DNA of 64,000 bases from UBA2767 sp965228625. GTDB lineage: Bacteria > Pseudomonadota > Alphaproteobacteria > Rhizobiales > Methyloligellaceae. The notes under the pieces are model-generated. The model saw nothing but the letters and a program-made list of their open reading frames with translations. It searched no databases and had not been told where the DNA came from. The position numbers and the translations under genes were made by a program. How positions within the stretch are numbered: the first letter of the stretch is position 1; every line of letters begins with the position of its first letter. Below, piece after piece: positions 10,894 through 19,186 of this stretch. The DNA lies in contig OZ245829.1 in assembly GCA_965228625.1 (NCBI GenBank), positions 3,348,001 through 3,412,000 on the forward strand. The letters are read 5' to 3'.

Positions 10894-11526
10894 GTGGGCG
10901 ACGGTCCGAACACGCAACACATTCACAAACAGCATGCGCCCGCGGCGGAGCGGAACGCGGCGCCGATCCTTGACGTGCTGAAACACTGTCTCCCCGAAAA
11001 GGGAACCGTGCTGGAGATTGCCAGCGGAACCGGTCAGCACGCCGAACTATTCGCGCGCGCCTTGCCGCAGATCGTGTGGCAGCCCAGCGACCGCCACGCC
11101 GGTGCCCGCGCAAGCATTCAGGCCTGGCGTGCCGATGCCCGCCTGGAGAACTTCAGAGCGCCGCTCGATATCGACGTCATGCGCCCGGGCTGGTCGGACG
11201 GGTTCGACCGGAAATTCGATGCCGTCATCGCCATCAATCTCATCCACGTCGCGCCGTGGGCACTTGTCGGCGGGTTGCTGGAAGGGGCGGCGCAGCTTCT
11301 GGTGCCGGGCGGCGTTGTCTATCTCTACGGTCCCTACAAGCGTGACGGCGCGCACACGGCACCCAGCAACGCCCAGTTCGAGAACTGGCTCCACGCACAG
11401 GATCCCGAATGGGGCGTGCGCGACCTCGCCGATATCGAGCGGGTCGGGGCAATGCATGGCTTGCGGCTGGAGAGCGTGATCGACATGCCCGCGAACAATT
11501 TTTCCTTGATCCTCAGGCGGGACTGA
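10894..11526 (+). CDS. DUF938 family SAM-dependent methyltransferase-like protein
   Basis: 210-aa class I methyltransferase-like protein of the DUF938 family. The SAM-binding signature VLEIASGTGQHAELFA is near residues 39-54. The acidic strand-4 region FDAVIAINLIHVAPW (about 108-122) and VPGGVVYLYGPYKRDG follow, and NAQFENWL is a family hallmark. The substrate is unknown. The GTG start at 10894 abuts the rpmB stop directly, so the gene probably shares the rpmB promoter. Confidence 0.88.
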   Translation: MGDGPNTQHIHKQHAPAAERNAAPILDVLKHCLPEKGTVLEIASGTGQHAELFARALPQIVWQPSDRHAGARASIQAWRADARLENFRAPLDIDVMRPGWSDGFDRKFDAVIAINLIHVAPWALVGGLLEGAAQLLVPGGVVYLYGPYKRDGAHTAPSNAQFENWLHAQDPEWGVRDLADIERVGAMHGLRLESVIDMPANNFSLILRRD

Positions 11527-11548
11527 ATTCGCGGCGCGCCTACCGACT

Positions 11549-13051
11549 TCAGGATACGGGCTTCGGCTTGCGGGTCCGGCGTACGGCCGGTTTGCCGGCA
11601 GCGGCGCGTCTGCGTGAAGAGGCTGGCGCCGGGTCGCGCACACCTTCGGCGAAAATGATGTGCCTGTGCGGATAGGGTATCTCGATCCCGTGCGCCTGGA
11701 ATGTATCCCACAGGGCGAGGAAAACCTGACCACGGACGTTCGCCAAGCCGTTCTTGGGATCACGAATCCAGAACCGGAGAACGAAATCGACAGATGAATC
11801 TCCAAACCCGATTACGTGACAGACCGGGCTGGGGCGCTCGATCACCCGGTCGACCTGCCCCACCGCTTCGGTGGCCAACTTTCGCACTTCGTGGGGGTCG
11901 GCGTCATAGCTCACCCCGAACTTGATTTCGAGGCGGACATTCCGGGTGCTGTAGGACCAGTTGACGACCTGTTCGGAAACGAAGCTCTCGTTCGGAATGA
12001 GATACTCGACGCCATCGCGCGTGATCACCGATACGTAGCGCGCCTTGAGCGCGTTGATCCAGCCGAACGTGTCGCCGAGCGATATCACATCGCCCGGTTT
12101 GATCGAGCGGTCCGACAGGATGATGACACCGCTGATCAGGTTCGACGCCACTTTCTGCAGGCCGAACCCGATGCCGAGGCCAAGCGCGCCGGAGAACACC
12201 GTCAGCGCAGTCAGGTCGATGCCGACCGCGGAAATGGTTGCGAGCACCGCGATGGTGAGCAATGTGAACTTCACGAATTTGGCGATCAGGACCTGAAGTG
12301 CGGGTGCGATGTCCTCGTTCCGTTTCAGTCGCCGTTCGGTGAAGTTGCCGATGATCGTTGCGACCCAGGCCAGTACCGTGAGCAGCAGCACCGCCTTGAT
12401 GACGGCCAGCAGCGAGAGTCTGAACGTTCCGATGGAGAATGCGATCGCATTGAGCGCCGCCACCGTCTCATCGAGCAGGCCGACGATGTACAGGGCCGCG
12501 ACCGCCCACGCGGCGTAGAAGAAGGGCGTTGCCAGCGAACGGTTGCGGATGAACCGCGAAATCATGGAGATGGCCACCCCGACGAATACGATCGTTGCGA
12601 CGACTCCGATATAGTAGCTGCGGCTCGGCCAGGTCACTTCGCGCAACATGAAGGCGGCAAGCCACAGCGCCAGAGCGAACAGGATCCAGGTCAGGCGCCT
12701 GAGGGGTATGACCAGGACGCGAAGGAGCTGTGGTTGCGACTCGATGCGGCGTACACGTTCTTCAAGAACCGGCGTGAGGGTGTTCGAGACGAGGCGCGCG
12801 GCGAGGTAGCACAGCACGACCACGCCGATCTGAATCAGGGTCCAGGTCGAGGCAAGCTCGTCAGCGAGGCCGAGGGCCGTCTCCGTCGCTTCGGCAATAA
12901 CTTCGTTCAGGGTGAGCGACGGCGTATCGATGGCCGGCGGCTTCGCGGGCGTCGCCTCAGGTGCCCCTGGCGCCGGAGCCTCGCCAGCAGGTGGACTCTG
13001 CGCTGGTGTTTGCTGCACCGGGTTTAGCGGCAGCTGCGCCAGTTTTTTCAC
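11549..13051 (-). CDS. Mechanosensitive ion channel protein (MscS family)
   Basis: 500-aa inner-membrane channel that would release solutes on hypo-osmotic shock. A Pro/Ala-rich N-terminus (about 1-45) precedes several membrane helices at about 70-250. The MscS pore helix region VFSGALGLGIGFGLQKVASNLISG (about 280-305) and the beta domain IKPGDVISLGDTFGWI are clear. The C-terminus after the MscS domain is short and basic. It starts at GTG 13051 behind AAGGAGA. With about 500 residues it is larger than E. coli MscS and belongs with the extended members having extra N-terminal helices. Confidence 0.92.
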   Translation of the reverse strand: MKKLAQLPLNPVQQTPAQSPPAGEAPAPGAPEATPAKPPAIDTPSLTLNEVIAEATETALGLADELASTWTLIQIGVVVLCYLAARLVSNTLTPVLEERVRRIESQPQLLRVLVIPLRRLTWILFALALWLAAFMLREVTWPSRSYYIGVVATIVFVGVAISMISRFIRNRSLATPFFYAAWAVAALYIVGLLDETVAALNAIAFSIGTFRLSLLAVIKAVLLLTVLAWVATIIGNFTERRLKRNEDIAPALQVLIAKFVKFTLLTIAVLATISAVGIDLTALTVFSGALGLGIGFGLQKVASNLISGVIILSDRSIKPGDVISLGDTFGWINALKARYVSVITRDGVEYLIPNESFVSEQVVNWSYSTRNVRLEIKFGVSYDADPHEVRKLATEAVGQVDRVIERPSPVCHVIGFGDSSVDFVLRFWIRDPKNGLANVRGQVFLALWDTFQAHGIEIPYPHRHIIFAEGVRDPAPASSRRRAAAGKPAVRRTRKPKPVS

Positions 13052-13121
13052 CGTCAGGTCTCCTTGGCCATGACGTTATCACGATTCACCCAAAGCGCTG
13101 TGGGTGCCGGGGTTTTTTGGT

Positions 13122-13979
13122 TTACGACACCGCAAGCAGGATCATCCCGGCAAGGATAAGGGTGGCCCAGCCCATGCGCCGGGTGAAATCGCCTTCCCCG
13201 AGAATCAGCGTGCCGATCATGACGGTAATGAGGACGCTGACTTCCCGGGCCGGTGCCACGTAGACGACGGGCGTGAAGACCAGCGCGACGAGAACAAGGA
13301 TGTAGGCGAGGGGACCCAATATGGCCACTGTGACGACCCCGACTCGATGTTCCTGCCAGTGTCGCTTGACCAGATCTCTCTGCCTTATGGCGAACGGCGA
13401 GAGAATGACGAGGCGCAACAGAATCGATGAATATTCGAGCAATAGCGGCGGAACAAGAAGCGTGCGGACGGTGTATGCGTCCCAAACCGTATAGCTGCCG
13501 ATCAGAGAGCCGATGGCCACACCAAAAAGCAATGAACGTGTAGCGTGCTTTGCTCGTCCTCCGAAGCCCCCGGTCAGGAAAACAATTCCGACAATGATCG
13601 CCAGACCGCCCACGGCAATCTGCGGAGTCATGTGTTCGCCAAGCACGACGACCGCAAAAATGGTCGACAGAAAGGGCCCTGTCGCCCGGGCTGTCGGATA
13701 GACAAGTGACAGGTCACCATGGCGATACCCCTGCTGGAGCAGGAGGAAGTAAGCCATGTGGATTAGTGCGCTGCCGATACAGAACGCGATTCCGTACCAG
13801 CCGAGATCGGTTTCCTGATAGAGCACGGTGCCGATAGCAAAGGGAAGAAAGATCGGCGTTGAGATCAGGGACAAAAGCCAGATGAGCTCCGGTCCGCCAT
13901 TAATCCGTTTGACCAGAAAATTCCACGTGGCATGACAACAGGCGGCCGCAAGGACAAGAGCGAGAGCAAGGGTGGTCAT
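13122..13979 (-). CDS. DMT/EamA family transporter
   Basis: 285-aa integral membrane protein with about ten hydrophobic segments in two repeated EamA halves; the second half ends GTLILGEGDFTRRMGWATLILAGMILLAV. Such proteins export or import small metabolites, and the substrate cannot be deduced. The ATG at 13979 is preferred to one ten codons upstream because GAGGTG lies just before it. It is divergent from the tetR operon, with a 278-base gap, and no operator dyad is seen next to its own start. Confidence 0.87.
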   Translation of the reverse strand: MTTLALALVLAAACCHATWNFLVKRINGGPELIWLLSLISTPIFLPFAIGTVLYQETDLGWYGIAFCIGSALIHMAYFLLLQQGYRHGDLSLVYPTARATGPFLSTIFAVVVLGEHMTPQIAVGGLAIIVGIVFLTGGFGGRAKHATRSLLFGVAIGSLIGSYTVWDAYTVRTLLVPPLLLEYSSILLRLVILSPFAIRQRDLVKRHWQEHRVGVVTVAILGPLAYILVLVALVFTPVVYVAPAREVSVLITVMIGTLILGEGDFTRRMGWATLILAGMILLAVS

Positions 13980-14196
13980 TGGTATCACCTCAAGGACGAA
14001 GCAGGGCACGCACGGAAGCCGCGCCCGTCTATCCCCCCTAGCTTTTTCGTCTTTAAGGTGTCTGCCGCTGTATGAAGTCAGTTCGCGGCGTTCCGTGGCG
14101 CTCGGTCCTGACCTGCCGTCGGCAGCGGAACCCTAGCCACACATAGAGCGGACTCACACTGTAGCAGCCGCGTGCAGAAAAAGAAAAGCGCGGAGC

Positions 14197-14225
14197 TTGA
14201 CAGCGTGTCGTCCGGCGCTTATCTT
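14197..14225 (+). promoter_or_regulatory. Promoter of the tetR operon
   Basis: Perfect -35 TTGACA (14197-14202), a 17-base spacer and -10 TATCTT (14220-14225). The expected start point near 14232 falls inside the operator dyad at 14229-14250, which is the usual layout for repression. Confidence 0.7.
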
Positions 14226-14228
14226 CTG

Positions 14229-14250
14229 TTTCATATCGATTGTTATGAAA
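14229..14250 (+). promoter_or_regulatory. TetR-type operator O1
   Basis: TTTCATA and TATGAAA are perfect 7-bp arms around 8 bases, 22 bp overall, immediately after the -10 and eight bases before the tetR ATG. A second site with 16 of 22 identical positions lies at 14854-14875, before the next gene. Confidence 0.65.
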
Positions 14251-14257
14251 TAGAGCA

Positions 14258-14839
14258 ATGGCACGACCAAAGGAATTCGATCCCGACGAGGCGCTGGAGC
14301 AGGCGATGCATGTCTTCTGGGCGCAGGGCTATCACGACACGTCGATCCGCGACCTCGTGAAAGCGACCGGCGTCAACCAGTACGGTCTCTACAGCACGTT
14401 TGAGGACAAGCACGGTTTGTTTCTGGCGGCCCTGGATCGTTACCGCGACAAGGTCGGGTTGTCGATCATCCGCGAGCTGAAGCGAGAGGGCAGCGGGCTT
14501 GGCGCAATTCGCCGGGCCTTTGATCGCATTCTCGAGTTCACGCAACTCTCAAATGGCCACAAGGGTTGCCTGATGTGCACCACGGCGGTCGAGCTGGGGC
14601 CTTTCGACGAACAGGCGGCGGCGAAGGTCGCCGAGAACATGGGTGCCATCCGGCTCGCATTCAAAGAAGCCATCGAGCGTGCCCAAAGGTCCGGCGAAAT
14701 CGGCGAGGACCGCGACGCAAAAGCTCTGGCGGAGTTCCTGACCACGACAGTCTACAGCGTCGGTGTCCTGATGCGGGCGGGTGCGAGCCGCGCCTATGTC
14801 GTGCGTCACGTTCAGACCGCACTGGGAAGCATGACCTGA
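14258..14839 (+). CDS. TetR/AcrR family transcriptional regulator
   Basis: 193-aa repressor. The helix-turn-helix domain covers about residues 8-55 (ALEQAMHVFWAQGYHDTSIRDL, then the recognition helix near TGVNQYGLYSTF). The C-terminal ligand-binding domain contains GCLMCTTAVEL with Cys104 and Cys107. In position it resembles the GCL cysteine region of NemR-like electrophile/oxidant sensors, so redox sensing is possible but unproven. It is the first gene of a six-gene plus-strand cluster and is flanked by two matching dyads, which implies autoregulation plus control of the downstream genes. Confidence 0.93.
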   Translation: MARPKEFDPDEALEQAMHVFWAQGYHDTSIRDLVKATGVNQYGLYSTFEDKHGLFLAALDRYRDKVGLSIIRELKREGSGLGAIRRAFDRILEFTQLSNGHKGCLMCTTAVELGPFDEQAAAKVAENMGAIRLAFKEAIERAQRSGEIGEDRDAKALAEFLTTTVYSVGVLMRAGASRAYVVRHVQTALGSMT

Positions 14840-14853
14840 TTTTTTTTGACCAG

Positions 14854-14875
14854 TTTCTAAACGATCGATTTGAAA
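14854..14875 (+). promoter_or_regulatory. TetR-type operator O2
   Basis: Imperfect 22-bp dyad (TTTC...GAAA ends, CGATCG core, 9 of 11 paired positions), identical to O1 at 16 of 22 positions. It lies 18 bases upstream of the AhpD-like gene, just after a TTGACC (14846-14851) that could be a -35. This is probably a second repressor site giving separate control of the downstream genes. Confidence 0.6.
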
Positions 14876-14892
14876 TTGAAGGAGGCAGACAC

Positions 14893-15447
14893 ATGTCACA
14901 CCTGAGCTACTCCAAGAACTACAAGGGCGTCGCCGACGTCTTTCTGCGCGATCCGGCCCGGTACACGCCTCTGCTGCAGTTCATCGAAGCGGTGATGGCG
15001 AAGGACTCCGAGCTGACCAAGGCCGAGCGGGAGATGATCGCCACGCACGTCTCGAAACTGAACGGATGCGATTTCTGCCTCGGCGCACACCGCTGGACGC
15101 TGGCGGCAATGGATATCGATCTGCGCCTGATCGAGGCCGTGGAGACCGACCCGGCCTCCGATGAGATCAGCGAGAAGCTGCGCCCGGTCCTGCGCTTCGC
15201 CGAAAAACTCACCAGATCGCCCCAGGATGTCCGACAGGCGGACATTGACGAGCTGCGCAGCGCCGGCTGGTCCGAGCAGGCGATCGAGGATGCCATCAAC
15301 GTCGTGTCGCTGTTCAACTATGTGAACCGGCTCGTCGATGCCTTCGGCATCAAGGGCGAGGAATCCTACTTCAAGCAGATCGGAGCGGCACTGGCGACGC
15401 GTGGTTACGCGCCGCTGATCGAGACCGCGAGCAGGCGCGCAAGCTGA
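14893..15447 (+). CDS. AhpD-like / carboxymuconolactone decarboxylase family protein (peroxidase-related)
   Basis: 184-aa all-helical protein of the AhpD/CMD superfamily. The redox motif NGCDFCLGAH places Cys59, Cys62 and His66 in the arrangement of AhpD-type alkylhydroperoxidases, with Glu45/Glu47 upstream as the likely proton-relay acid. The ATG at 14893 follows an excellent GGAGG; the frame is open further upstream but without support. The family includes thiol peroxidases and uncharacterised enzymes. The position right behind a TetR gene with two operators suggests induction by a peroxide or reactive substrate. Confidence 0.88.
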   Translation: MSHLSYSKNYKGVADVFLRDPARYTPLLQFIEAVMAKDSELTKAEREMIATHVSKLNGCDFCLGAHRWTLAAMDIDLRLIEAVETDPASDEISEKLRPVLRFAEKLTRSPQDVRQADIDELRSAGWSEQAIEDAINVVSLFNYVNRLVDAFGIKGEESYFKQIGAALATRGYAPLIETASRRAS

Positions 15448-15460
15448 CAGGAGAGAACCT

Positions 15461-15871
15461 ATGACCGACACACTGCAATGGGCCGTTCGCGGGGAGACAT
15501 TCTCCGACGGCAGCAAGTTCAGCGATTGGGAAAAGATTGCCGAGAGCGGGGTCTGGCACTGGCAGTACGACACCCATGAGATGACCTACGACATCTACGA
15601 GCACGACGGGCAGTACTGGAAGCTCTATCGCATCCGCTACGCGGCGAACGGCGCCTACGCATACGACTATGGCGGTCAGGCCTGCCGTATGGCGCTCGTG
15701 AACTACGAGGTCGCGGCCCGGTCGCCTCACTCGAACGTGCTGAAGGAGGCCGGCGACATCGAATGGGTGCGCACCTACGAGGTGGACGAGCGCATTCATC
15801 GCGTGGTCAGGGCGGGGCGCGAAGACGCCAAATACGGCGCGGGTCCCGGCGACGGCCGGTTGGCGGTCTGA
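15461..15871 (+). CDS. Hypothetical protein, Tyr/Trp-rich
   Basis: 136-aa soluble protein that I do not recognise. It has no signal peptide or membrane helix. The composition is striking: a Tyr/Trp-rich first two-thirds (WEKIAESGVWHWQYDTHEM, YDIYEHDGQYWKLYRIRY, GAYAYDYGGQACRMALVNYEV), predicted beta-rich, then a charged helical end. The start follows GGAGAG, 13 bases after the AhpD-like gene, so it is co-transcribed. A beta-barrel small-molecule binding or cyclase-like fold is one guess; nothing confirms it. Confidence 0.75.
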   Translation: MTDTLQWAVRGETFSDGSKFSDWEKIAESGVWHWQYDTHEMTYDIYEHDGQYWKLYRIRYAANGAYAYDYGGQACRMALVNYEVAARSPHSNVLKEAGDIEWVRTYEVDERIHRVVRAGREDAKYGAGPGDGRLAV

Positions 15872-15892
15872 GGCCCGAGGGAGGATGTTCCG

Positions 15893-16684
15893 ATGTCAAA
15901 ACCCGTTTGTCTGATCACCGGCGTCGGCGACGCCACGGGCACGGCGCTGGCACGGCGTTTCGTTGCGGGCGGATACCGCGTCGCCATGATCGCCCGCAAC
16001 GCCGAGCGCCTTAGCCGGCTGGAGACGGAACTGGCGCAATCCGCGGCTGGCGCCCGCGACACCGGTGACCTGCTCGTACTCGACCGCACCGTGGCCAAGG
16101 CTTACGTGTGTGACGTGGGCGATCTGGAGGCGCTCGAGACGACGATCGCGGCTGTCCGCGAGGAGATGGGGAACCCGCAAGTCCTCGTGCACAACGCGGT
16201 CTCCCACACCTTCGATACGTTTCTCGACGCCGACCCGGAGGAGCTTGAGCGCAACTTCCGCGTCAACACGACGTCGCTTCTTTACCTGGCGCGGGCGATT
16301 GCGCCGGACATGATCAAGGCGGGCCAGGGCGCGATCATGGTGACCGGAAACACCGCCGCGCTACGCGGCGTGCCGAAATACGCGCTGTTCGCGCCGACAA
16401 AAGCGGCGCAGAGGATCCTCGCGGAGTCCCTCGCCCGCGACCTCGGACCGAAGGGAATTCACGTCGGCTACATCACGATCGACGCGGCCATCGACGTCAC
16501 CTGGCTCGATGCGGAGAAGGAACGCGCGTCGTGGCTCAATCCGCCTGCCGACTGGCCACACGCACGTGAAGACTACTTCGCCAAGCCGGAGGCGATCGCC
16601 GACGAGGTCTATCACATGGCCCACCAGGACCGGTCGACCTGGGCATTCGATCTCGTCATCCGTCCGTTCGCGGAGACGTGGTGA
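15893..16684 (+). CDS. SDR family oxidoreductase with atypical catalytic site
   Basis: 263-aa Rossmann-fold protein of the short-chain dehydrogenase/reductase superfamily. The N-terminal nucleotide motif is TGVGDATG (about residues 9-16), followed by RVAMIARNAERL, which suggests NADP(H) preference. LVHNAVSH replaces the usual NNAG strand motif. At the active site the YxxxK motif reads FAPTK, so the catalytic Tyr is Phe, and the Ser region reads GNTAAL. Related SDRs with a Phe at this position exist, so this is a subfamily trait rather than an obvious mutation. It probably works with the neighbouring AhpD-like and tautomerase-like proteins. Confidence 0.87.
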   Translation: MSKPVCLITGVGDATGTALARRFVAGGYRVAMIARNAERLSRLETELAQSAAGARDTGDLLVLDRTVAKAYVCDVGDLEALETTIAAVREEMGNPQVLVHNAVSHTFDTFLDADPEELERNFRVNTTSLLYLARAIAPDMIKAGQGAIMVTGNTAALRGVPKYALFAPTKAAQRILAESLARDLGPKGIHVGYITIDAAIDVTWLDAEKERASWLNPPADWPHAREDYFAKPEAIADEVYHMAHQDRSTWAFDLVIRPFAETW

Positions 16685-16753
16685 CCGCCAGCCGGCGCCG
16701 TGCGGCCTGGCCGTCGGCGCAACAAACCGTCAACAGGGGAGGTTGAGAGGACA

Positions 16754-17500
16754 ATGCAACCGTCAATGACAGCATTCCTGGTCGCAATCGAGCTCGGTTT
16801 CGTCTTCATGCTCGCGCGACGCAGCGGACTGAATTCGCGAGACGCGCGCAGCATGGCGCCCGTCTACGTCTACCTTGCCGGGCTTCTGGTCTACGCCATC
16901 ATCACCAGCATTCTCGGGGCGAGGGGGCTCTATGTCTCGGACGCGATGCTGGACTTGTTTCCCGCACTGTGGCTGCAGGTGATCACGGTTGCGGTCGTCG
17001 TGCTGCCCGTTGTCGTGTCCGCAGAACTGCGAGACCGTCTGCGGCAGATCGTGGATGAGACGCCGCTGCACTGGTTCGCGTGGTTTCAGGCCCTCCGAAT
17101 ATCGGCCCTCGGCACGGCGTACAAGACGGCGATCGGCGAGTTTCCCGTGTCTTTCGAGCTGTTCGTCGGCATTCCGGACCTCCTTTTCGGCCTGTCCGCC
17201 TTTTGGATCGCCGCGAAACTCCGGCGTGGTGAGCTGAGCGAGAAAGGGTTCATGTACTGGAACCTGCTGGGTGCGCTCGTCATCGTGCCGATGGCGCCGA
17301 TCATCCTTCAACTCGGACTGCCCGGGCCGCTGCAGGTGTTCACCAGTCTGCCCGATGCACGCGCCGTGTTCACCTATCCGATGTCGATCGCGCCGATGAT
17401 CGGTGTGCCCCTGTTCGTCCTGATCAATCTCTGGGTGGCATGGCGTTTGTGGGAGCGCAGCCCGTCGAAAGACGCGATTGCCCGGAGGGTTCGCACTTAG
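16754..17500 (+). CDS. Unrecognised integral membrane protein
   Basis: 248-aa protein with six or seven predicted membrane helices (about residues 4-22, 38-60, 68-90, 105-125, 137-157, 170-195 and 215-240). No family is recognised. It lacks a signal peptide and soluble domains, and the loops are short. The start at 16754 follows AGAGGAC; frames open upstream are unsupported. It lies 69 bases after the SDR gene, in the same direction, so it is probably part of the tetR-controlled cluster as a transporter or a membrane component. Confidence 0.75.
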   Translation: MQPSMTAFLVAIELGFVFMLARRSGLNSRDARSMAPVYVYLAGLLVYAIITSILGARGLYVSDAMLDLFPALWLQVITVAVVVLPVVVSAELRDRLRQIVDETPLHWFAWFQALRISALGTAYKTAIGEFPVSFELFVGIPDLLFGLSAFWIAAKLRRGELSEKGFMYWNLLGALVIVPMAPIILQLGLPGPLQVFTSLPDARAVFTYPMSIAPMIGVPLFVLINLWVAWRLWERSPSKDAIARRVRT

Positions 17501-17615
17501 CCAACACGCCGGCCGACCCGCGGTGAAACGCGAACCCGGCGAGAGGCACCGGACCTGTCCGGAAAAGCCCGCCTCCCGGTTCCGCGGCGACCGGCACAAC
17601 AGAAGGAGAAAGACG

Positions 17616-18068
17616 ATGCCGATCGTCGATTTGACCGTGGCCGAAGGCACCCTTGGAGATCAGAAGCGCCAGGAGCTTCTGAACAAGGTTGGCCGTATCG
17701 CCATTGACTATGAAGGGTTGTCCGGCAGCAAATTCGCCGAGTCCTTCACCTGGGTCTACCTGCATGAACTCCCCGCAACCCATGTCACGCAGGTGTCCGG
17801 AAATCCGCCAAAACCGCTCTATCGCTTCGTGTTCACGACACTCCAGACACTTATCGACAACGAGAGCAAGCATCGTCTTGGGGAAGACGTAGCCCGGGCC
17901 GTATACGAGATCGAGGGCTCGAAGTGGGACGCGAAAGAGGCCCACAACCGGGTCTGGGTCTTTTACGACGACTACCGGCAGGGCGATTGGATTGTCGGCG
18001 GCCAGATCAACGCCATCAAGGACCTGCGCGCTGAGGTCGAAAAGGAAAGAACCAGGGCGGCTGCCTGA
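17616..18068 (+). CDS. Tautomerase-like protein (cis-CaaD/4-OT superfamily)
   Basis: 150-aa protein beginning MPIVDLTVAEG, which gives the N-terminal Pro1 (after Met removal) used as catalytic base in the 4-oxalocrotonate tautomerase superfamily. The length and the late VWVFYDDY strand resemble the single-chain cis-3-chloroacrylate dehalogenase group (about 149 aa) rather than the 62-aa 4-OT. Arg and Tyr candidates for substrate binding are visible (LYRFVF). The ribosome site GAAGGAG fixes the start. The gap to the previous gene is 115 bases, so membership of the operon is probable but not certain. Confidence 0.75.
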   Translation: MPIVDLTVAEGTLGDQKRQELLNKVGRIAIDYEGLSGSKFAESFTWVYLHELPATHVTQVSGNPPKPLYRFVFTTLQTLIDNESKHRLGEDVARAVYEIEGSKWDAKEAHNRVWVFYDDYRQGDWIVGGQINAIKDLRAEVEKERTRAAA

Positions 18069-18151
18069 AGAGTTGACTAAAGATCCATGCAACCGGGCAC
18101 GTCATCCGGTCGACGTTACGAATGGATGGCGTGCCACACCCGTAAACTGTC

Positions 18152-19186
18152 TTAGCCGCTGCGCAGCGCGAACTGCATCAGCAGGGTGCGCTGGAACGAC
18201 GTGTTGAAGTTGTTGTCCGAGATCAGCGTGAGAATATCGCGGCCCTGACCGTCCTGATGGACGGCAAGGCCTTCCATATTGTCGATCTCCTGCAAGGCGT
18301 TCGCCACCAGGAGCACCTCGCCTTCGAGAAGTGCGCCGGCGCGCACGTTCGCTGCTTTCACCCGCCGCAACCGCATCCTGACGCCCTCGACGAAGCGGAA
18401 GCGCCGTTCGAGGATGACCAGATCGCCGTTCTTGAGGCTGGCGATGTCGGTGATGGCGAAGCCGCCGAGACGTTTCAGCAGGATGCGCCCTGGCGCACGG
18501 CCACCGAGCAGCCAGCCGATATGGTTGCCTTCGGCGTCGAGGTGTTCCTCGGTGAAGGCGATCAGGGCGCCCTTCGATGGCCCGGCGCGCACCACGGTCA
18601 TCGCCTCGATGCCCTTGTTGCTTGAGGCGGCCTTGAGCGCGCCGGGAAGCTCTACGAGGCGCTTGGCGGAGCTGAGACCGTCGGATGAGACCGTATGTTC
18701 GGCAATGCGATGGTTGCGCTCAAACGCGATATAGGCCTTTCCCGACATGGCGCCGGCGGTGGCCATGGTGATGGCCTCGGAGTCCTGATTGCGTTTCTGC
18801 GTGAAAACCTGTCCGCGCAGGCCGCGAATGGGGCCGAGCCGCGCATCGCGCAGGCCCGTTACGCGCCGTCCGTCATACACAAGCGTGGCCGTGAGCACAT
18901 TGCCCTCATCGGTCACCGCCAGCATCCGCTCACCTGTCCCGTCGAGCGCAAGGCCGGAGAATCCGCCGAATGTCCTGACCGGAGAGGTGAGTCGCACCGT
19001 GCCGAGCCATTCCAGTTGGCCAAAGCGGGTCCGGTCAGGCTTGTCTTCGTCGAAGGGTAGCGGACGCGCGGCCACCTCGATCGGCTGCATGCGAGGCGCT
19101 TGCCCTTCGGATCCGCCGAAGGGCACGGCGCACGCGACAAGAAAAGAAATGAAGAGGATGAAAGAACGGGGCGCAGGTCCGATCAA
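18152..19186 (-). CDS. Esterase-like phytase-family lipoprotein
   Basis: 344-aa secreted protein of the 'esterase-like activity of phytase' family. The start is taken as TTG 19186, because this gives a clean lipoprotein signal (SFILFISFLVACA, lipobox LVAC) and overlaps the cobT stop by four bases (TTGA), a sign of coupling. The frame is open far upstream, but that part is the wrong frame of cobT. The mature part is beta-propeller-like with GGFSGLALDG, DSEAITM, GIEAMTVV and DNMEGLAV repeats; the acidic residues recall phytase metal sites. It probably acts in the periplasm on phosphate or other esters. The link to cobalamin genes is unexplained. Confidence 0.83.
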   Translation of the reverse strand: MIGPAPRSFILFISFLVACAVPFGGSEGQAPRMQPIEVAARPLPFDEDKPDRTRFGQLEWLGTVRLTSPVRTFGGFSGLALDGTGERMLAVTDEGNVLTATLVYDGRRVTGLRDARLGPIRGLRGQVFTQKRNQDSEAITMATAGAMSGKAYIAFERNHRIAEHTVSSDGLSSAKRLVELPGALKAASSNKGIEAMTVVRAGPSKGALIAFTEEHLDAEGNHIGWLLGGRAPGRILLKRLGGFAITDIASLKNGDLVILERRFRFVEGVRMRLRRVKAANVRAGALLEGEVLLVANALQEIDNMEGLAVHQDGQGRDILTLISDNNFNTSFQRTLLMQFALRSG

